From Adiantum capillus-veneris (taxonomy: Eukaryota > Streptophyta > Polypodiopsida > Polypodiales > Pteridaceae): DNA of 64,000 bases. The DNA is taken from positions 95,931,247 to 95,995,246 of the forward strand of contig CM043954.1 in NCBI GenBank assembly GCA_014529385.2, in the 5' to 3' direction. Under the pieces are notes generated by a model. It was not told the DNA's origin. It did no database searches and saw nothing but the letters and a program-made list of their open reading frames with translations. Position numbers and translations under genes: made by a program. The first letter of the stretch is position 1. Each line of letters begins with the position of its first letter. Shown here piece after piece: positions 21,298 to 31,311 of the stretch.

Positions 21298-22061
21298 CTC
21301 TAGGGGCCCTTTGGGATTAAGGTTAATTAGAGGCCAGCCAATGAGAAGAGGGTGGTGGACACACTCTATGCCCTCAAAAATGTAGGGGGACAAAGTAGTC
21401 TTACACTTTTTAAATGGGCTCTTACCTAGTGAGAAGGTGGGGTTGGGAGGGGGGGGGGGGGGGGCTGGGTGGGCCATATGGAACCTCCAACTTCCCTCCT
21501 TTTTTATCCGGTTTTGAAAAAATCCCAAAAATTTGACATTTTTCAAAAATTTCAAAACTCAAATTTCATCTTCTGAAAACCCCCCTAAAACTATTTTATG
21601 GTCAAAAAATCATTTTTTGATCTCAAAAAGTCAAAACGTGCATCCAAAAACCCTAAAATTCAAAATTTTTTAAAAACTTTTAAAAAATCTTTTTTTGCTA
21701 TCCAGAGCTCCCCCAAAATTAGTTATTAGGCAAAAAGGGATTTTCTCTCTCTAGAACCCCTTTTCCAACCCCTCCTTGGTTGCAACCATCACACTCATCC
21801 TCTACTCCAACACTCTCTCTCTCTTTACACCATCTCCATTGCTGCAGCAAGGAAGCTCCTCTCTCCTCCCCTACCACCTTCCATTGCCACACCAAGCAAG
21901 GCTTATCCACCTTCTCCTCCCGGTGCCACACCAAGCAAGGGTTGTCCACCTTCTCCTCCCATTGCCACAAGGGTTGACCATTTTCTCATATCACTTTATC
22001 ACACCTACATTGTAGCAACAAGCAAGGTTCTTCTCCTCCTCCTAGTTTGCTTTGCTCAACC
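21298..22061. other. Left subterminal non-coding region of the 10-kb element
   Basis: It contains a G16 run (21449-21464), AT-rich runs with CAAAAAATCATTTTTTGA-type sequence also seen in inverted orientation near the right end (about 30975), and two copies of a 39-bp unit (GCCACACCAAGCAAGG...) at about 21886-21965. Probable promoter and leader of the first rightward gene. Confidence 0.5.
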
Positions 22062-23324
22062 ATGGCCAACTCTACTTCGCAAAGGTGACCAAAGGATGAG
22101 GTCACAGCACTTACATGCCACAACACTAGAGGTGTAGATGATGAGTGGGTGCCACAAGAGTTCACCAAAGGTTCTTGGGTATACATGCAACCATCTGCTG
22201 TTGGCCCTCATCGTGTGCGGAATCGTGCAAACTTGGATCTTCATTGGAAAGGAAAGCTCCTTGGCTTCAAGAACCGCAAAGACAAGGGGACCATAGCCAT
22301 TGTGCAACATGTTTTCTCAATGTCAACCATGCACTTGCAACAACCACCTCGATTTCCAACACATTGTAAGTACATGTTTTGAGAATACAAAGCTAGGTGT
22401 GAAATCATAGTGTAATGTTATTATGGATTCATACTTAACATTTGTCATGCATTTATAGTCATATTTCCATCCACGTTGGTGGAGGAGCAGCCACTACATA
22501 GTCTCTCCGGCACATTCAATGCTATACATGCGGATATTGGAGCAATAATGTTCCCGCATCTTTGCCCAACCAAACTGGTTCAAAGAAGGATTTTCTTCTA
22601 TTCTCACTCCTATATTGTCCCTACTTCTACACAAGCATTTGGAACGCTTGAACCCATCAAAGTAACTTCCTTATTAAGTATGGAGTGGCCGGTCCCAGAT
22701 TTGTGGTCGGTAGCATCTTTCAAGCAAAAGATGATAATGGATGTCCAAAACTCTTTGAAATACTCTAAAGCTTCTAGGTCTGTGGGCTTGAGCTGGTGTT
22801 TGCCTATTCATTGTTTTGTGCACATTTTTAAAGAGTTTGGATTTGTGGAGACTACCACAATGCTTGTATGTAAAGATGCGCATTACGAGGAATTAGGAAG
22901 GCTTTTAGAAGAGGACTGGGGTTTTGTGGAGGGCATGCACAACCGGGACCGGTACCATTGTAAGGTTGGAGCTTCAGGTATTGGAATGCGCTATTTGAAA
23001 TCCCGCACCTCCTTGTACATACGATTTCACTATGATCGTTGGATGTGCAAGCTTGGAGTGTGGACTCCCTTACAGAGTGTAGACGGCGCTATTGCAAGCT
23101 TTGACATTGCAGTGAAGATGCCCAACGATGCTTTGGAGGCAGTCCAAGTGAACAAGCATTGGACTCTCAGTAATGTTCGAGAAAATTTGGTTATTATGGG
23201 TTTTGAGGCCCTTCAACAAGCACAATTTCGTTTACAAGGTCACAAGGTGAGAATCCTTCCACCACATTTTCAATACATCATGGTTTGTCGATCATTAGAT
23301 GCTTATTGTAATGAATGTCCGTAG
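22062..23324 (+). CDS. Rightward gene 1 of the element: unknown protein with possible BAH-like region (2 exons, one nonsense codon)
   Basis: Exon 1 (22062-22365) and exon 2 (22459-23324) join in frame across a GTAAGT...TTATAG intron of 93 bp, giving 390 codons including stop. ATG 22062 begins MANSTSQR and is followed at once by TGA 22086-22088, probably a mutated CGA; the frame is then open to the end. Residues about 30-130 (EFTKGSWVYMQPSA, WKGKLLGF, FPSTLVEEQPLHSLSGTF) have the order of a BAH domain: G-x-W-V-Y strand, middle strands, then S-x-x-x-E-x-x-P-L-x-x-L-x-G. This is resemblance by eye only. The C-terminal 250 residues are unrecognised, with many Cys and His (YHCKVGASGIGM, YDRWMCKLGVW). 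BAH proteins read nucleosomes or histone tails, which would suit the H3-like neighbour. Confidence 0.6.
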
Positions 23325-23558
23325 ATTGGGAAGAGAATGGAAGACAAATTGAAGGTCGAGGAGGACTGGGGGATAGATGGAACTATGCTATCGATCTTAT
23401 AACTTTGTAACTCTTGCAATTTTCATATTGATCCCCGCTGTAATCAACATGATTTGCTTCGGTAAATCATGCCTTTGAATATAATTTTTTGCATTGGGAT
23501 GAGAAATCATTTTTTGGTGAAAGTGCCTTTTTTTTAATGTCTTAAAAAAAGGGTACAT

Positions 23559-23565
23559 TATAAAA
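23559..23565 (+). promoter_or_regulatory. TATA-like box of rightward gene 2
   Basis: TATAAAA lies about 85 bp upstream of the ATG at 23648, a normal plant spacing once a short leader is allowed. Confidence 0.4.
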
Positions 23566-23647
23566 GGGGGGCCACCTAACTCATTCACTATTTTCACTTT
23601 TGCAACTCCTGAGCTCCTCCACTCTCTATCCACACCCCAGGCTAAAC

Positions 23648-25224
23648 ATGGATGCTGCCACAGCCTCCGCATCTGTACCCACATCCACCCCTTTGTCACG
23701 CTTCATCCTCTTCCTCGAGGACACCAAATACAAAGGGAAGTTGAACCTCCACACCTTTTTTACTCGTCTCCCTGACCTTGACACCACAAGTGCCCTTCAC
23801 ATGGATGCATTTGAGGAGATTTCTGCGTTCATGGAGGAGCACATCATAAAATATTATGTATCTATCCCCCCACATGCAGGGATCTGGGTGCCTTGCGATC
23901 TTTTGCGCTATATACACAAAGGTGATCGCCCATTCACCAAGCGGTTGCAACGATTCCAAGAAATTGCAACCAATGCAGCCATTACTTGGACGAGCAAGCC
24001 CCTGGGGTGTCAGCGCTCAAGAAGCACAAGTTGGGGGTGGAGTACCTTTCTCGGCTCGCAACATTTATCTTCTTGGTGAGCGAGGAACCTGATTTGGAGG
24101 AGCTTCGCTTACCACACCTTCAAGTTGGGTCCTTTATCAAGGACACCAAGGAGCAACAGGTTATCCCCATGAACCCTGCAGCGGAAGGAAAAGCACACCA
24201 GCTCGAGTACCCTAGGGGTCTTGAGGAAGTGGTTGAGAAATCCATAGTTGCAGCTGGCCCTAGTGACACTCCAGTGCCACTACCACTGACGGATGTGGCT
24301 ATCCCAGAGGTAGAAATTAGCCGCTTCTCCTCAGTGTTAGTGGATGGAGAGGATTTTGTGTTCCTGCATGATTTGGAAAAAACATTTGGCCTGCGCATGG
24401 ATGAATGCTTGAGCGTGCTATGCAACAGCAGCAAATGTCCCTTAGACAATACGCCAGATGCCCTAGAAAGAAAGCTCTTGCCAGATGGGGACTCTGTTGC
24501 TGACACTATTGCAGTTGTATGTGCGGAGGTCCTGGCAGCAGAGCAGTTGCACGTGGCTTATGAAGATTTCCAAGCCACGCAAGCCAAGGTTGAGGCTACT
24601 AGGATGCCTATGCCATTATGCAACCTCCCATCTGATGATCCAAAGCTTGTATCTGTGGTGCATGGGACCATTGACTTGGATGCAAAGGACAACAGGGAGG
24701 AGGATGACAAGGAGCAGGAGGTAAACTGTATCCTAATTTTCATGTTACTATTTTATCCTTCGTTGTCTTTTTTCTCAACCTTCATCGGTTTATGACAGGA
24801 TGTTGTGGAGGTTGATGATTTTGCTACAAGGACGGGTGGCAAGCGGACGGGCTTTGGACCTCAAGCTTCCCTTGCGCATTACCTCGGACAACTCCCCCCT
24901 GGCGATGTGGCCATTATCCATAATGAATTTACTCCCCAAGCCCATTTTATGACTTGGTCGTTAAAAGCTTTGAGCAAGTTTTTGTGTTTGAGTACCATTG
25001 CTCAAACTGCGCATCAAGTGTTCCTAGTGCGTAGATCCCTTGTATGCACAGCGTTTGGCACTGGCTTTCGTGGTAAAGTGCTTGCCCAGATAGGGATACA
25101 TGCTTCCATTGGCTCAACTGACCCAAATGCCATAGCGCAGTCCCTCTTGACTGGGGAGTTGCCTTACGCGCAAAATAGGTGCCAGGAAATGGTCAAAAAA
25201 ATTCTGAACTCCTCAGATACATGA
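23648..25224 (+). CDS. Rightward gene 2 of the element: unknown protein (2 exons, one frameshift)
   Basis: Exon 1 begins MDAATASASVPTSTPLSRF and runs to 24720 (…EEDDKEQE), then a 78-bp GTAAAC...ATGACAG intron, and exon 2 (24799-25224) begins DVVEVDDFATRTGGKRTGF and ends KKILNSSDT. A one-base loss near 23985 shifts the frame between ...EIATNAAIT and LDEQAPGVSALKKHK, so this copy would make a truncated protein. I see no catalytic motif. The middle is acidic with short helical segments; the exon 2 product is richer in hydrophobic helices. No family is recognised. Its position after gene 1 and the shared direction suggest both serve the element. Confidence 0.6.
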
Positions 25225-25401
25225 TGTAAAATCACCGTGCTAGAAGGAATAAAAAATATTTGAAATTGTCTCTCTATATTGCAAATTCTTTTCAATCTGA
25301 TTTATCAATCTTGAAAATTGTTTCACTTGGTGATATGAATTGTTTTTTGACTTTGTTATTTCAAGGTATGTAATTGCAGTCAATTTGAGTATAATTGTGA
25401 T
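25225..25401. other. Intergenic DNA with inverted similarity to 26571-26633
   Basis: The stretch 25345-25401 (CTTTGTTATTTCAAGG...GTCAATTTGAGTA) matches the reverse complement of 26571-26633. The inverted symmetry therefore extends beyond the palindromes to the flanks of the repeat block. Confidence 0.6.
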
Positions 25402-25405
25402 TTTT

Positions 25406-26570
25406 AAGTACCCTAGGGGGTTAGATTAGCCTATAAGGGGCAAAAAATGCATGGCCACAAGGGCGCGCAAATGGCCCATCCATCAGTTTTGGATGGGCCA
25501 TTTGCGCGCCCTTGTGGCCAAGCATTTTTTTGCCCCTTATAGGCCAATCTACCCCCTAGGGTACTTAAAAAGCACAAATTTATTGCAATGGATTGGTTTT
25601 GCATCATTCATTTAAATGCAACCTTTTTATGCCAATTCCAGTATATGTTCACACTCAAGGACACTAGAAAAGCTCAAATCAATTATGAAATGAAGTTTCC
25701 AGCAAACTATCACTTGCTTTAGTTCTACCTACTACACCCTTGCACCAAAAAGTCAAATTACATTGGACACTTGGTTTCACAATATGTTATTTGTTTTGAT
25801 ATCCTATAAGGAATTCAAAGCTTGAAATGACCAAAAAAAGGTGTCCATAAGGATCCATATAAAATATTGATACAAAACCAAAAGGTTTTAGTAAATTTGG
25901 TTATTTTAAGTACCCTTGGGGGTAGATAAGCCTACAAGGGGCAGAAAAAGGCCTGGCCACAAGGGCGCGCAAATGGCCCATCCATCAGTTTTGGATGGGC
26001 CATTTGCGCGCCCTTGTGGCCAGGCATTTTTTTGCCCCTTATAGGCCAATCTACCCCCTAGAGTACTTAAAAAGCACAAATTTATTGCAATGGATTGGTT
26101 TTGCATCATTCATTTAAATGCAACCTTTTTATGGAAATTCCAGTATATGTTCACACTCAAGGACACTAGAAAAGCTCAAATCAATTATGAAATGAAGTTT
26201 CCAGCAAACTATCACTTGCTTTAGTTCTACCTACTACACCCTTGCACCAAAAAGTCAAATTACATTGGACACTTGGTTTCACAATATGTGATTTGTTTTG
26301 ATATCCTATGAGGAATTCAAAGCTTGAAATGACCAAAAAAAGGTGTTCATAAGGATCCATATAAAATATTGATGCAAAACCAATAGGTTTTAGTAAATTT
26401 GGTTATTTTAAGTACCCTTGGGGGTAGATAAGCCTACAAGGGGCAGAAAAAGGCATGGCCACAAGGGCGCGCAAATGGCCCATCCATCAGTTTTGGATGG
26501 GCCATTTGCGCGTCCTTGTGGCCAGGCCTTTTTCTGCCCCTTGTAGGCTTATCTACCCCTAAGGGTACTT
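25406..26570. repeat. Tandem 502-bp repeats, each with a 161-bp palindrome
   Basis: Palindromes span 25406-25566, 25908-26068 and 26410-26570, each 161 bp, with starts exactly 502 bp apart. Arms begin AAGTACCC(T/C)... and end ...GTACTT. The centre has GCGCGCAAATGGCCCATCC, a loop ATCAGTTTT, then GGATGGGCCATTTGCGCGC. Spacers of 341 bp between them are nearly identical. They lie between the convergent genes ending at 25224 and 26731. Possible roles include a two-way transcription stop, replication or transposition signal, or small-RNA source; the sequence does not decide. Confidence 0.92.
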
Positions 26571-26730
26571 AAAATGCACAAATTTACTGAAATTGACTAC
26601 AATTATATACAGAACTTGAAATTACAAAGATAATAGACAGAGTAGACACAACTGTTGATCATATTGTCATTGGAAAGTCAAATCATTACAAAGATAAGGG
26701 TGTGCAATACAAAAAGAGGGGTAACTTCGG

Positions 26731-27627
26731 CTAATGCTCGAAGTCTCGTCGCAATCGTCGTGCAAGCTGCATATCTTTTGGCTGTATTGTCACTCGCTTT
26801 GCATGAATGGCACATAGGTTGGTATCTTCCAACACTGAACTGATGTGGGCCTCTGCAGCTTCTTGAATAGCCTCTAGCGCTATTGCTTGCATTCTATACT
26901 GATTTCCATAGCTTTGAAGCACTTCTTTCACAGTGCGAGCAAAGGGGGCGCGTCGAATCAAGAGCTCCGTTGTCTTCTGGTAGTGGCGTATTTCTGCAAA
27001 TGCCCTTGCTATTTTTTGGCGCCGCTGCGGTTGTCTTGGGGGCACTTGCACATTTGCTGGCGGGCGGCGTGAAGGCTTCTTGAAAAACTTAGACTTGCGT
27101 CTGTTTACATGCTTAGGGGCTGGTTCTGCATCCTGTTCTGATTCTTCCTCTTCCCTTGGTTGCCGATCTTGCCGTGTGGGGAGAGCTCCCTTGCCTTGAG
27201 GCAATGTCTTCCCCCCAACGGACACCCGGTGTGTGCGCGGTATTTTTTCTCGCAGCCATGGTGGCTCACTCTCTAATTCGGTGTCTGTATTGACCACCTG
27301 AGTCTTGGATGGTCCTGCTTGTGATTGGGGGCGCGACGGCTGCTCCCTATCGGACTCTGATGTTTGCTGGCCCTCTGCTTCTCTCCAGCGCTGGGCACGT
27401 TGCTTCATTCTCTTTCTAGGTGTTATATCTTGAGGAGGTGGAGATTCAACAGTCCTTGATGACTCTCGTGCCCTACCACCATGCCCACTACCAGAAGAGT
27501 TCCTGGAACGACCAGGTGTTTGTGGCCATTTTCTTGTGCCTTTAAGCCATGACGGCTTCTCACATCCTTGGAGGGTGTTTTTGTTGGCAGGTGGATGCTC
27601 TTTCGCGGTTTGTTTGGTGCGCGCCAT
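26731..27627 (-). CDS. Histone H3-like protein with long internal tail insert, 298 residues, intronless
   Basis: The C-terminal part (about residues 208-298) is a complete H3 histone fold: [20 protein letters not shown] (alpha-N to alpha-1), [20 protein letters not shown] (alpha-2), [20 protein letters not shown] and [10 protein letters not shown] (alpha-3). By eye about 50 of some 85 positions equal canonical plant H3, and loop 1 has the canonical length rather than the longer CENH3 loop. The N-terminus [10 protein letters not shown] copies the H3 tail through residue 7, keeping the K4 site; K9 is replaced by Glu. Residues 176-187 ([12 protein letters not shown]) resemble H3 26-40 (RKS ... 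KKPxR). The 165 residues between are Pro/Ser/Arg-rich with acidic blocks. ATG is fixed by the tail match. A histone with these features inside a transposon is, to my knowledge, not standard; nucleosome incorporation is inferred, not shown. Confidence 0.93.
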   Translation of the reverse strand: MARTKQTAKEHPPANKNTLQGCEKPSWLKGTRKWPQTPGRSRNSSGSGHGGRARESSRTVESPPPQDITPRKRMKQRAQRWREAEGQQTSESDREQPSRPQSQAGPSKTQVVNTDTELESEPPWLREKIPRTHRVSVGGKTLPQGKGALPTRQDRQPREEEESEQDAEPAPKHVNRRKSKFFKKPSRRPPANVQVPPRQPQRRQKIARAFAEIRHYQKTTELLIRRAPFARTVKEVLQSYGNQYRMQAIALEAIQEAAEAHISSVLEDTNLCAIHAKRVTIQPKDMQLARRLRRDFEH

Positions 27628-27682
27628 TTCGTTGGTAAGAGCTCACCTGTTCTTAAGAAATGAGTGATTTATGAGAGCATGC

Positions 27683-27715
27683 AATATTTATAAGGGCCCA
27701 TTTAAAAAGGGCCCT
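27683..27715 (-). promoter_or_regulatory. Putative promoter of the H3-like gene: TATA box and paired site II motifs
   Basis: On the minus strand TATAAATATT (27692-27683) lies about 60 bp upstream of the ATG. Just upstream of it are two GGGCCC cores (27694-27700 as TGGGCCC, and 27708-27715) forming an inverted repeat around TTTTTAAA. TGGGCC/T 'site II' motifs are known in promoters of plant cell-proliferation genes, so S-phase-linked expression is a reasonable guess. Confidence 0.5.
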
Positions 27716-27935
27716 GTTCACACTAATTTTTTTAAAAGAAGTATTATAAATAAACATGTCGCTAAGAGTTGGACCCTGCCTTCACGTTTAGTGACTCGCG
27801 CAGTATCCACTTTGATCCTTGTCGCACTCTGCATCGCCGCCATGCAGCATGCTTGGTGGGACCTTGCGACATTTGCCACTTGTTGCTATGCTCTTGACGA
27901 CTCCATTTGCGCACTTCAATAGCAATCTTGGATTG

Positions 27936-30712
27936 TCACGCACGCTCCATTGTGAGCTTACGAGCAAATGTTGTGCAAAAAAACCAGTTGAACATCTCCT
28001 CCAAATAATTGGATTGCACCATTCCACCACCATGTCGAGTATTTTTGAAGTACACTCCCCTTGCTCGATAATGGGACTTCTCCATGCCTTGAGTGCCAAA
28101 AATTTCAGGCGATCCATACTTGTGCATAAAAAATGCACCATGCGCAAACAAGATATGTTGTTCACATGAGCAAACGATCCACATTAGTAAATAAAAACAA
28201 TCCCTTGTAATGAATACACCATGAATGACTTACCATGTAATGTGTGATGTTATTTTCACCCCAAGAAAGGGTGAAGACCTTGGTAAAATCCGCCAAAGCT
28301 TCTTGAAATGATTGTCGTTGTTCTTCTGTTGTGCTGTTAAGGCTCATAAGCTTGACCATTTTATCAAAATGGGCCCAAACTTGCTTGTGCTTGTTTGCAA
28401 GCTCGCCATTTGAATCATTGTCAGTAGTAGCTTTGCATAACTCCTTCCAAAGCTCCCAAAGGTTACCTGCCTGCTGGTTGGAGCTGCTTTGAGCATCATA
28501 TCGACTCGGCTTTCCTTGGGAAACTTTCTTCAAAAAGTGTCTAGCTTTTTGTCCACTCATTGACACTTGTTGAGCAATTTCATGGGCCTCCCCTGTGTTC
28601 TTTGCAGCAACTATAGACACATTTCCACCGTGACAGCCAATGGAATTCAAGAGTACCTCCACTCTTTCGATCGCTTCCTGGGACTTTTCCAACGGTTTCA
28701 TTGTGAAAGCATAGTCAATGTGGAGCTTCAATAGCCTATCAAAAATACGCATGAATGCGTGTAATGTACAAAAATGTACATTCGATAGAGGAAATCGAAA
28801 GATTGGATTCCAAGTGTGGTCCTTTTGATCACGGTCTGGGGCATTGAGCATGGGACACCTCAGAATAGACGCTTCCCACTCTCTACCTTCATCTCCGACA
28901 TCATGACAATCTAACCCTTGTTCTCCATGCCCTTGCCATGGAAGCATGTAACTGGCCTTTGCAGTGCTCTTATGTGATTTTTGTCCATTAGGTTTGTACC
29001 CTCGAGTGCAAAATGGACAAGGCATGAGAGAAGACGCCCCTTGTTTGCAGCCAAGCAAACACTTTATGGTCTTCAAATCCCCACCTAAGTGCCACTCCAC
29101 ATCATAACTACCAAAGCCCTCAATCTCCAACTTCTGACCTGCAATTTGGGAGTGTATTACTTCTGTGATCCATGGAGTTCTCTCAAAAATCCACGAAAGT
29201 ACTCCATTGGTCTCTTTGGGCACCTCAATAGCACCCAACCACCAAATGTCTTTCTCTGATTGCACGCTAAAAGATAGGGTGGGATATGGCTCGACTGAAT
29301 CCCTTCGCTTGGTTTGTAGAAGGGCCTCGTTCATTAGAGTGACACTTAGCCTCTCTAACCTTCGGCCTTTCACTATTTGACACTCATCGAGTTTCAGCAC
29401 AAAAGCGACTTTTGTGCCAAGCACTACAAAATAAATAGTGATAAGACCTTAAACTTCAGCTTCTATGAAAAGAATAATACCAAAGAAAAAAGTAAAGTGT
29501 GTCACCTTCTTCAGGTAACTCGTAAAATCTAAGCATGGCTTCTTGAAGCCTTCTAAGATCCACGAAAATATTGTTCCACATTGTGTAAGGAAAGCCCTTA
29601 TTCGAAGGTCTTATGGATTGTTTCTTACCTTTTCCCCTTGTCTTTGTTGCGCACGAAGCATAAAGGGAAGTTGGCATTGTGTCCTCAATGTGTAGGTATG
29701 TCCCAATGCGGGAGAACACATCTTCGTTTGTGGCCTTCTTTGCGAGCTTGACCTTGTGAGGAACGGGAAATAGGTTTTCCACAATGCCATGTTCTTTGAG
29801 GGCATCCTTTAGGAGTTGAAAAATAGCCTGATAGGCTTTGGTGCTGATTCCAGCCTCATCACAAGCTTGTTGAACGTCATCATCATTAACCACATTTCTT
29901 AATTTACGCATAAGGTCCTTGGTGACTGCATCCTTAATGTGCTTACCTCCAGGTAATTGTAAGATAGAAATAACGTCCTCGGTATTGAGACAACTAGTGA
30001 GAAGGTTGACTCGATTATCTTGGCTTGTTCCACCGCATGCCTCCTGGATGAAGTTTCTAGCAACAAATAAACATAAATGTTAGAAAATAGTGTGAAGTAA
30101 GAATGCAGCATGCAAGTAAAGACCAAATCACCTTGTGGCTATAACTCGTCGTTTGCGTGCTCCTCCGGAATGTGCAAGAGTTTCAATGGATGAATATGGG
30201 CGTTTACGTTCCCTTGCACCAAGGGGTGTTTCTTTCAAGTATGTGATGGTGTTGGTAAGCTTCTGGATGTGGGACTCCTTTTCTTGCATTTGTTGTTCAA
30301 GACTTTTAACTACCCTCTCCGAAGAGGCAACACTCTCTTGTAATGCCATCATCTTGAGGTGAAGAGCTTGACATTCGTGCATCCACATATGCAAAGAAGC
30401 ACCTGCACCCATACACAGCCGCTTGCAATAGCCTAACAAGCCTGCTTCTCCCCTCCCAAGAAATTGAAGAAATGTGGAAAGGCTATTAAACGGTGGATGG
30501 AAGCGGCTTATAGGATCGTAAGGGTACAAATGGCCATCCACCCAAATGTCAACATTGGTCTCACAAGCGGTGCAACGTTCCTGTGATGACCTTTGATCAC
30601 CTTCACTAGTGGTCTTCGGTGCAAATGCCGTGGGTAAGCGAATATGTATGCTTTTGGTGTGCGGAGTACGTGGTGGTGGAAGCAAACCATTTGTGATGTC
30701 CGTGAGCACCAT
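27936..30712 (-). CDS. Transposase-like protein of the 10-kb element, 4 exons, about 830 residues
   Basis: Exon 1 30712-30132 (MVLTDITNGLLPPPRTP; CTAC...C pair; coiled coil SVASSERVVKSLEQQMQEKE; basic end RKRRVIAT). Exon 2 30056-29506. Exon 3 29423-28234. Splice phases agree across GTGATT...TTGCTAG and GTGACA...TTTGTAG introns. Exon 3 ends at a GTAAGT donor (TTACATG|GTAAGT); exon 4 probably starts at 28118 after CACAAG and ends 27936, but this last acceptor is uncertain. Exon 3 carries candidate catalytic residues: Asp in VLKLDECQIVKGRR, Asp in GGDLKTIKCLLG followed by SSLMPCPFC, then VHFCTLHAFMRIFDRLLKL; exon 4 has GTQGMEKSHYRAR with a candidate Glu and NTRHGGG. The D...GGD...CxxC...E layout suggests a DDE-type transposase of a family I cannot name. 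It is open throughout. Confidence 0.72.
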
Positions 30713-30734
30713 GGAAGCTGTTACGTGAGGAAGC

Positions 30735-30905
30735 AAATGATGAAAAGATAGAGGGGGAAGGGTAGAGAGGCCGAGCAGGATGGGAGGAGAGAAGGAGGGA
30801 GGGAGGGGAGGGAGAGATTGGGGAGAAGGAGGAAGGTAGGGGCAGAGAGGGAGAGGAGAGGGAGAGGGAGAGAGGAGGGAGGAGGGAGGAGGGAGGAGGA
30901 TGAGA
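30735..30905. repeat. Purine-rich tract upstream of the transposase-like gene
   Basis: The plus strand here is almost entirely G and A (GAGGGAGGAGG-type units), i.e. a polypyrimidine leader for the leftward gene. It could be promoter or 5' UTR sequence. Confidence 0.8.
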
Positions 30906-31311
30906 GAACAAAATGTTTATTACTTTTTGGGGGAAAAGATTTTTGAAAAAATGGACTTTCTAAGCTTGTGGGTTAAAAAATGGGTCAAAAAATGATTTTT
31001 GGATATGTATATATGTTGGGAGGGAGTTTTAAGTAAAAAACAAATAAAAATGAAAAATTTAAAAAAAAAGTCAAATTTTGACTCTTTTTGACCCACGGAA
31101 TTGCTGATGTGGACACACCCCTATGCTTCCTTCACTTTAAAAAAAGCTAGAGAGAGAAAGCAACCCTTTAGGTCCACATCCTACATTTGTCTAAAAAAAA
31201 GGCTAGAAAAGCCTACTCAAAACTACCTTCTTCAATGCCCTTGCCCCCTAAACCCCACACAACATTAGCCTTAATCCCTAAAAATTAGGATTCCTTACAA
31301 GGCCCATGCAA
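30906..31311. other. Right subterminal non-coding region of the 10-kb element
   Basis: AT-rich with AAAAAATGATTTTTGG-type runs that mirror the left subterminal region. No gene was seen. Confidence 0.5.

Noticed and set aside
25402..26574. CRISPR-like array
   Set aside because: Period is 502 bp with large palindromes and conserved spacers in a plant genome; no short direct repeats.
26731..27627. Centromeric H3 (CENH3) identity for the H3-like gene
   Set aside because: Loop 1 has canonical H3 length, [15 protein letters not shown] is canonical, and the tail start MARTKQTA is kept by H3 and not by most CENH3; only RRAPF is CENH3-like.
28189..28234. A 30-nt intron GTAAGT...ACAAG between exons 3 and 4 of the transposase-like gene
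   Set aside because: Too short for a plant intron; an acceptor at 28119 keeps phase and gives an intron of normal length.
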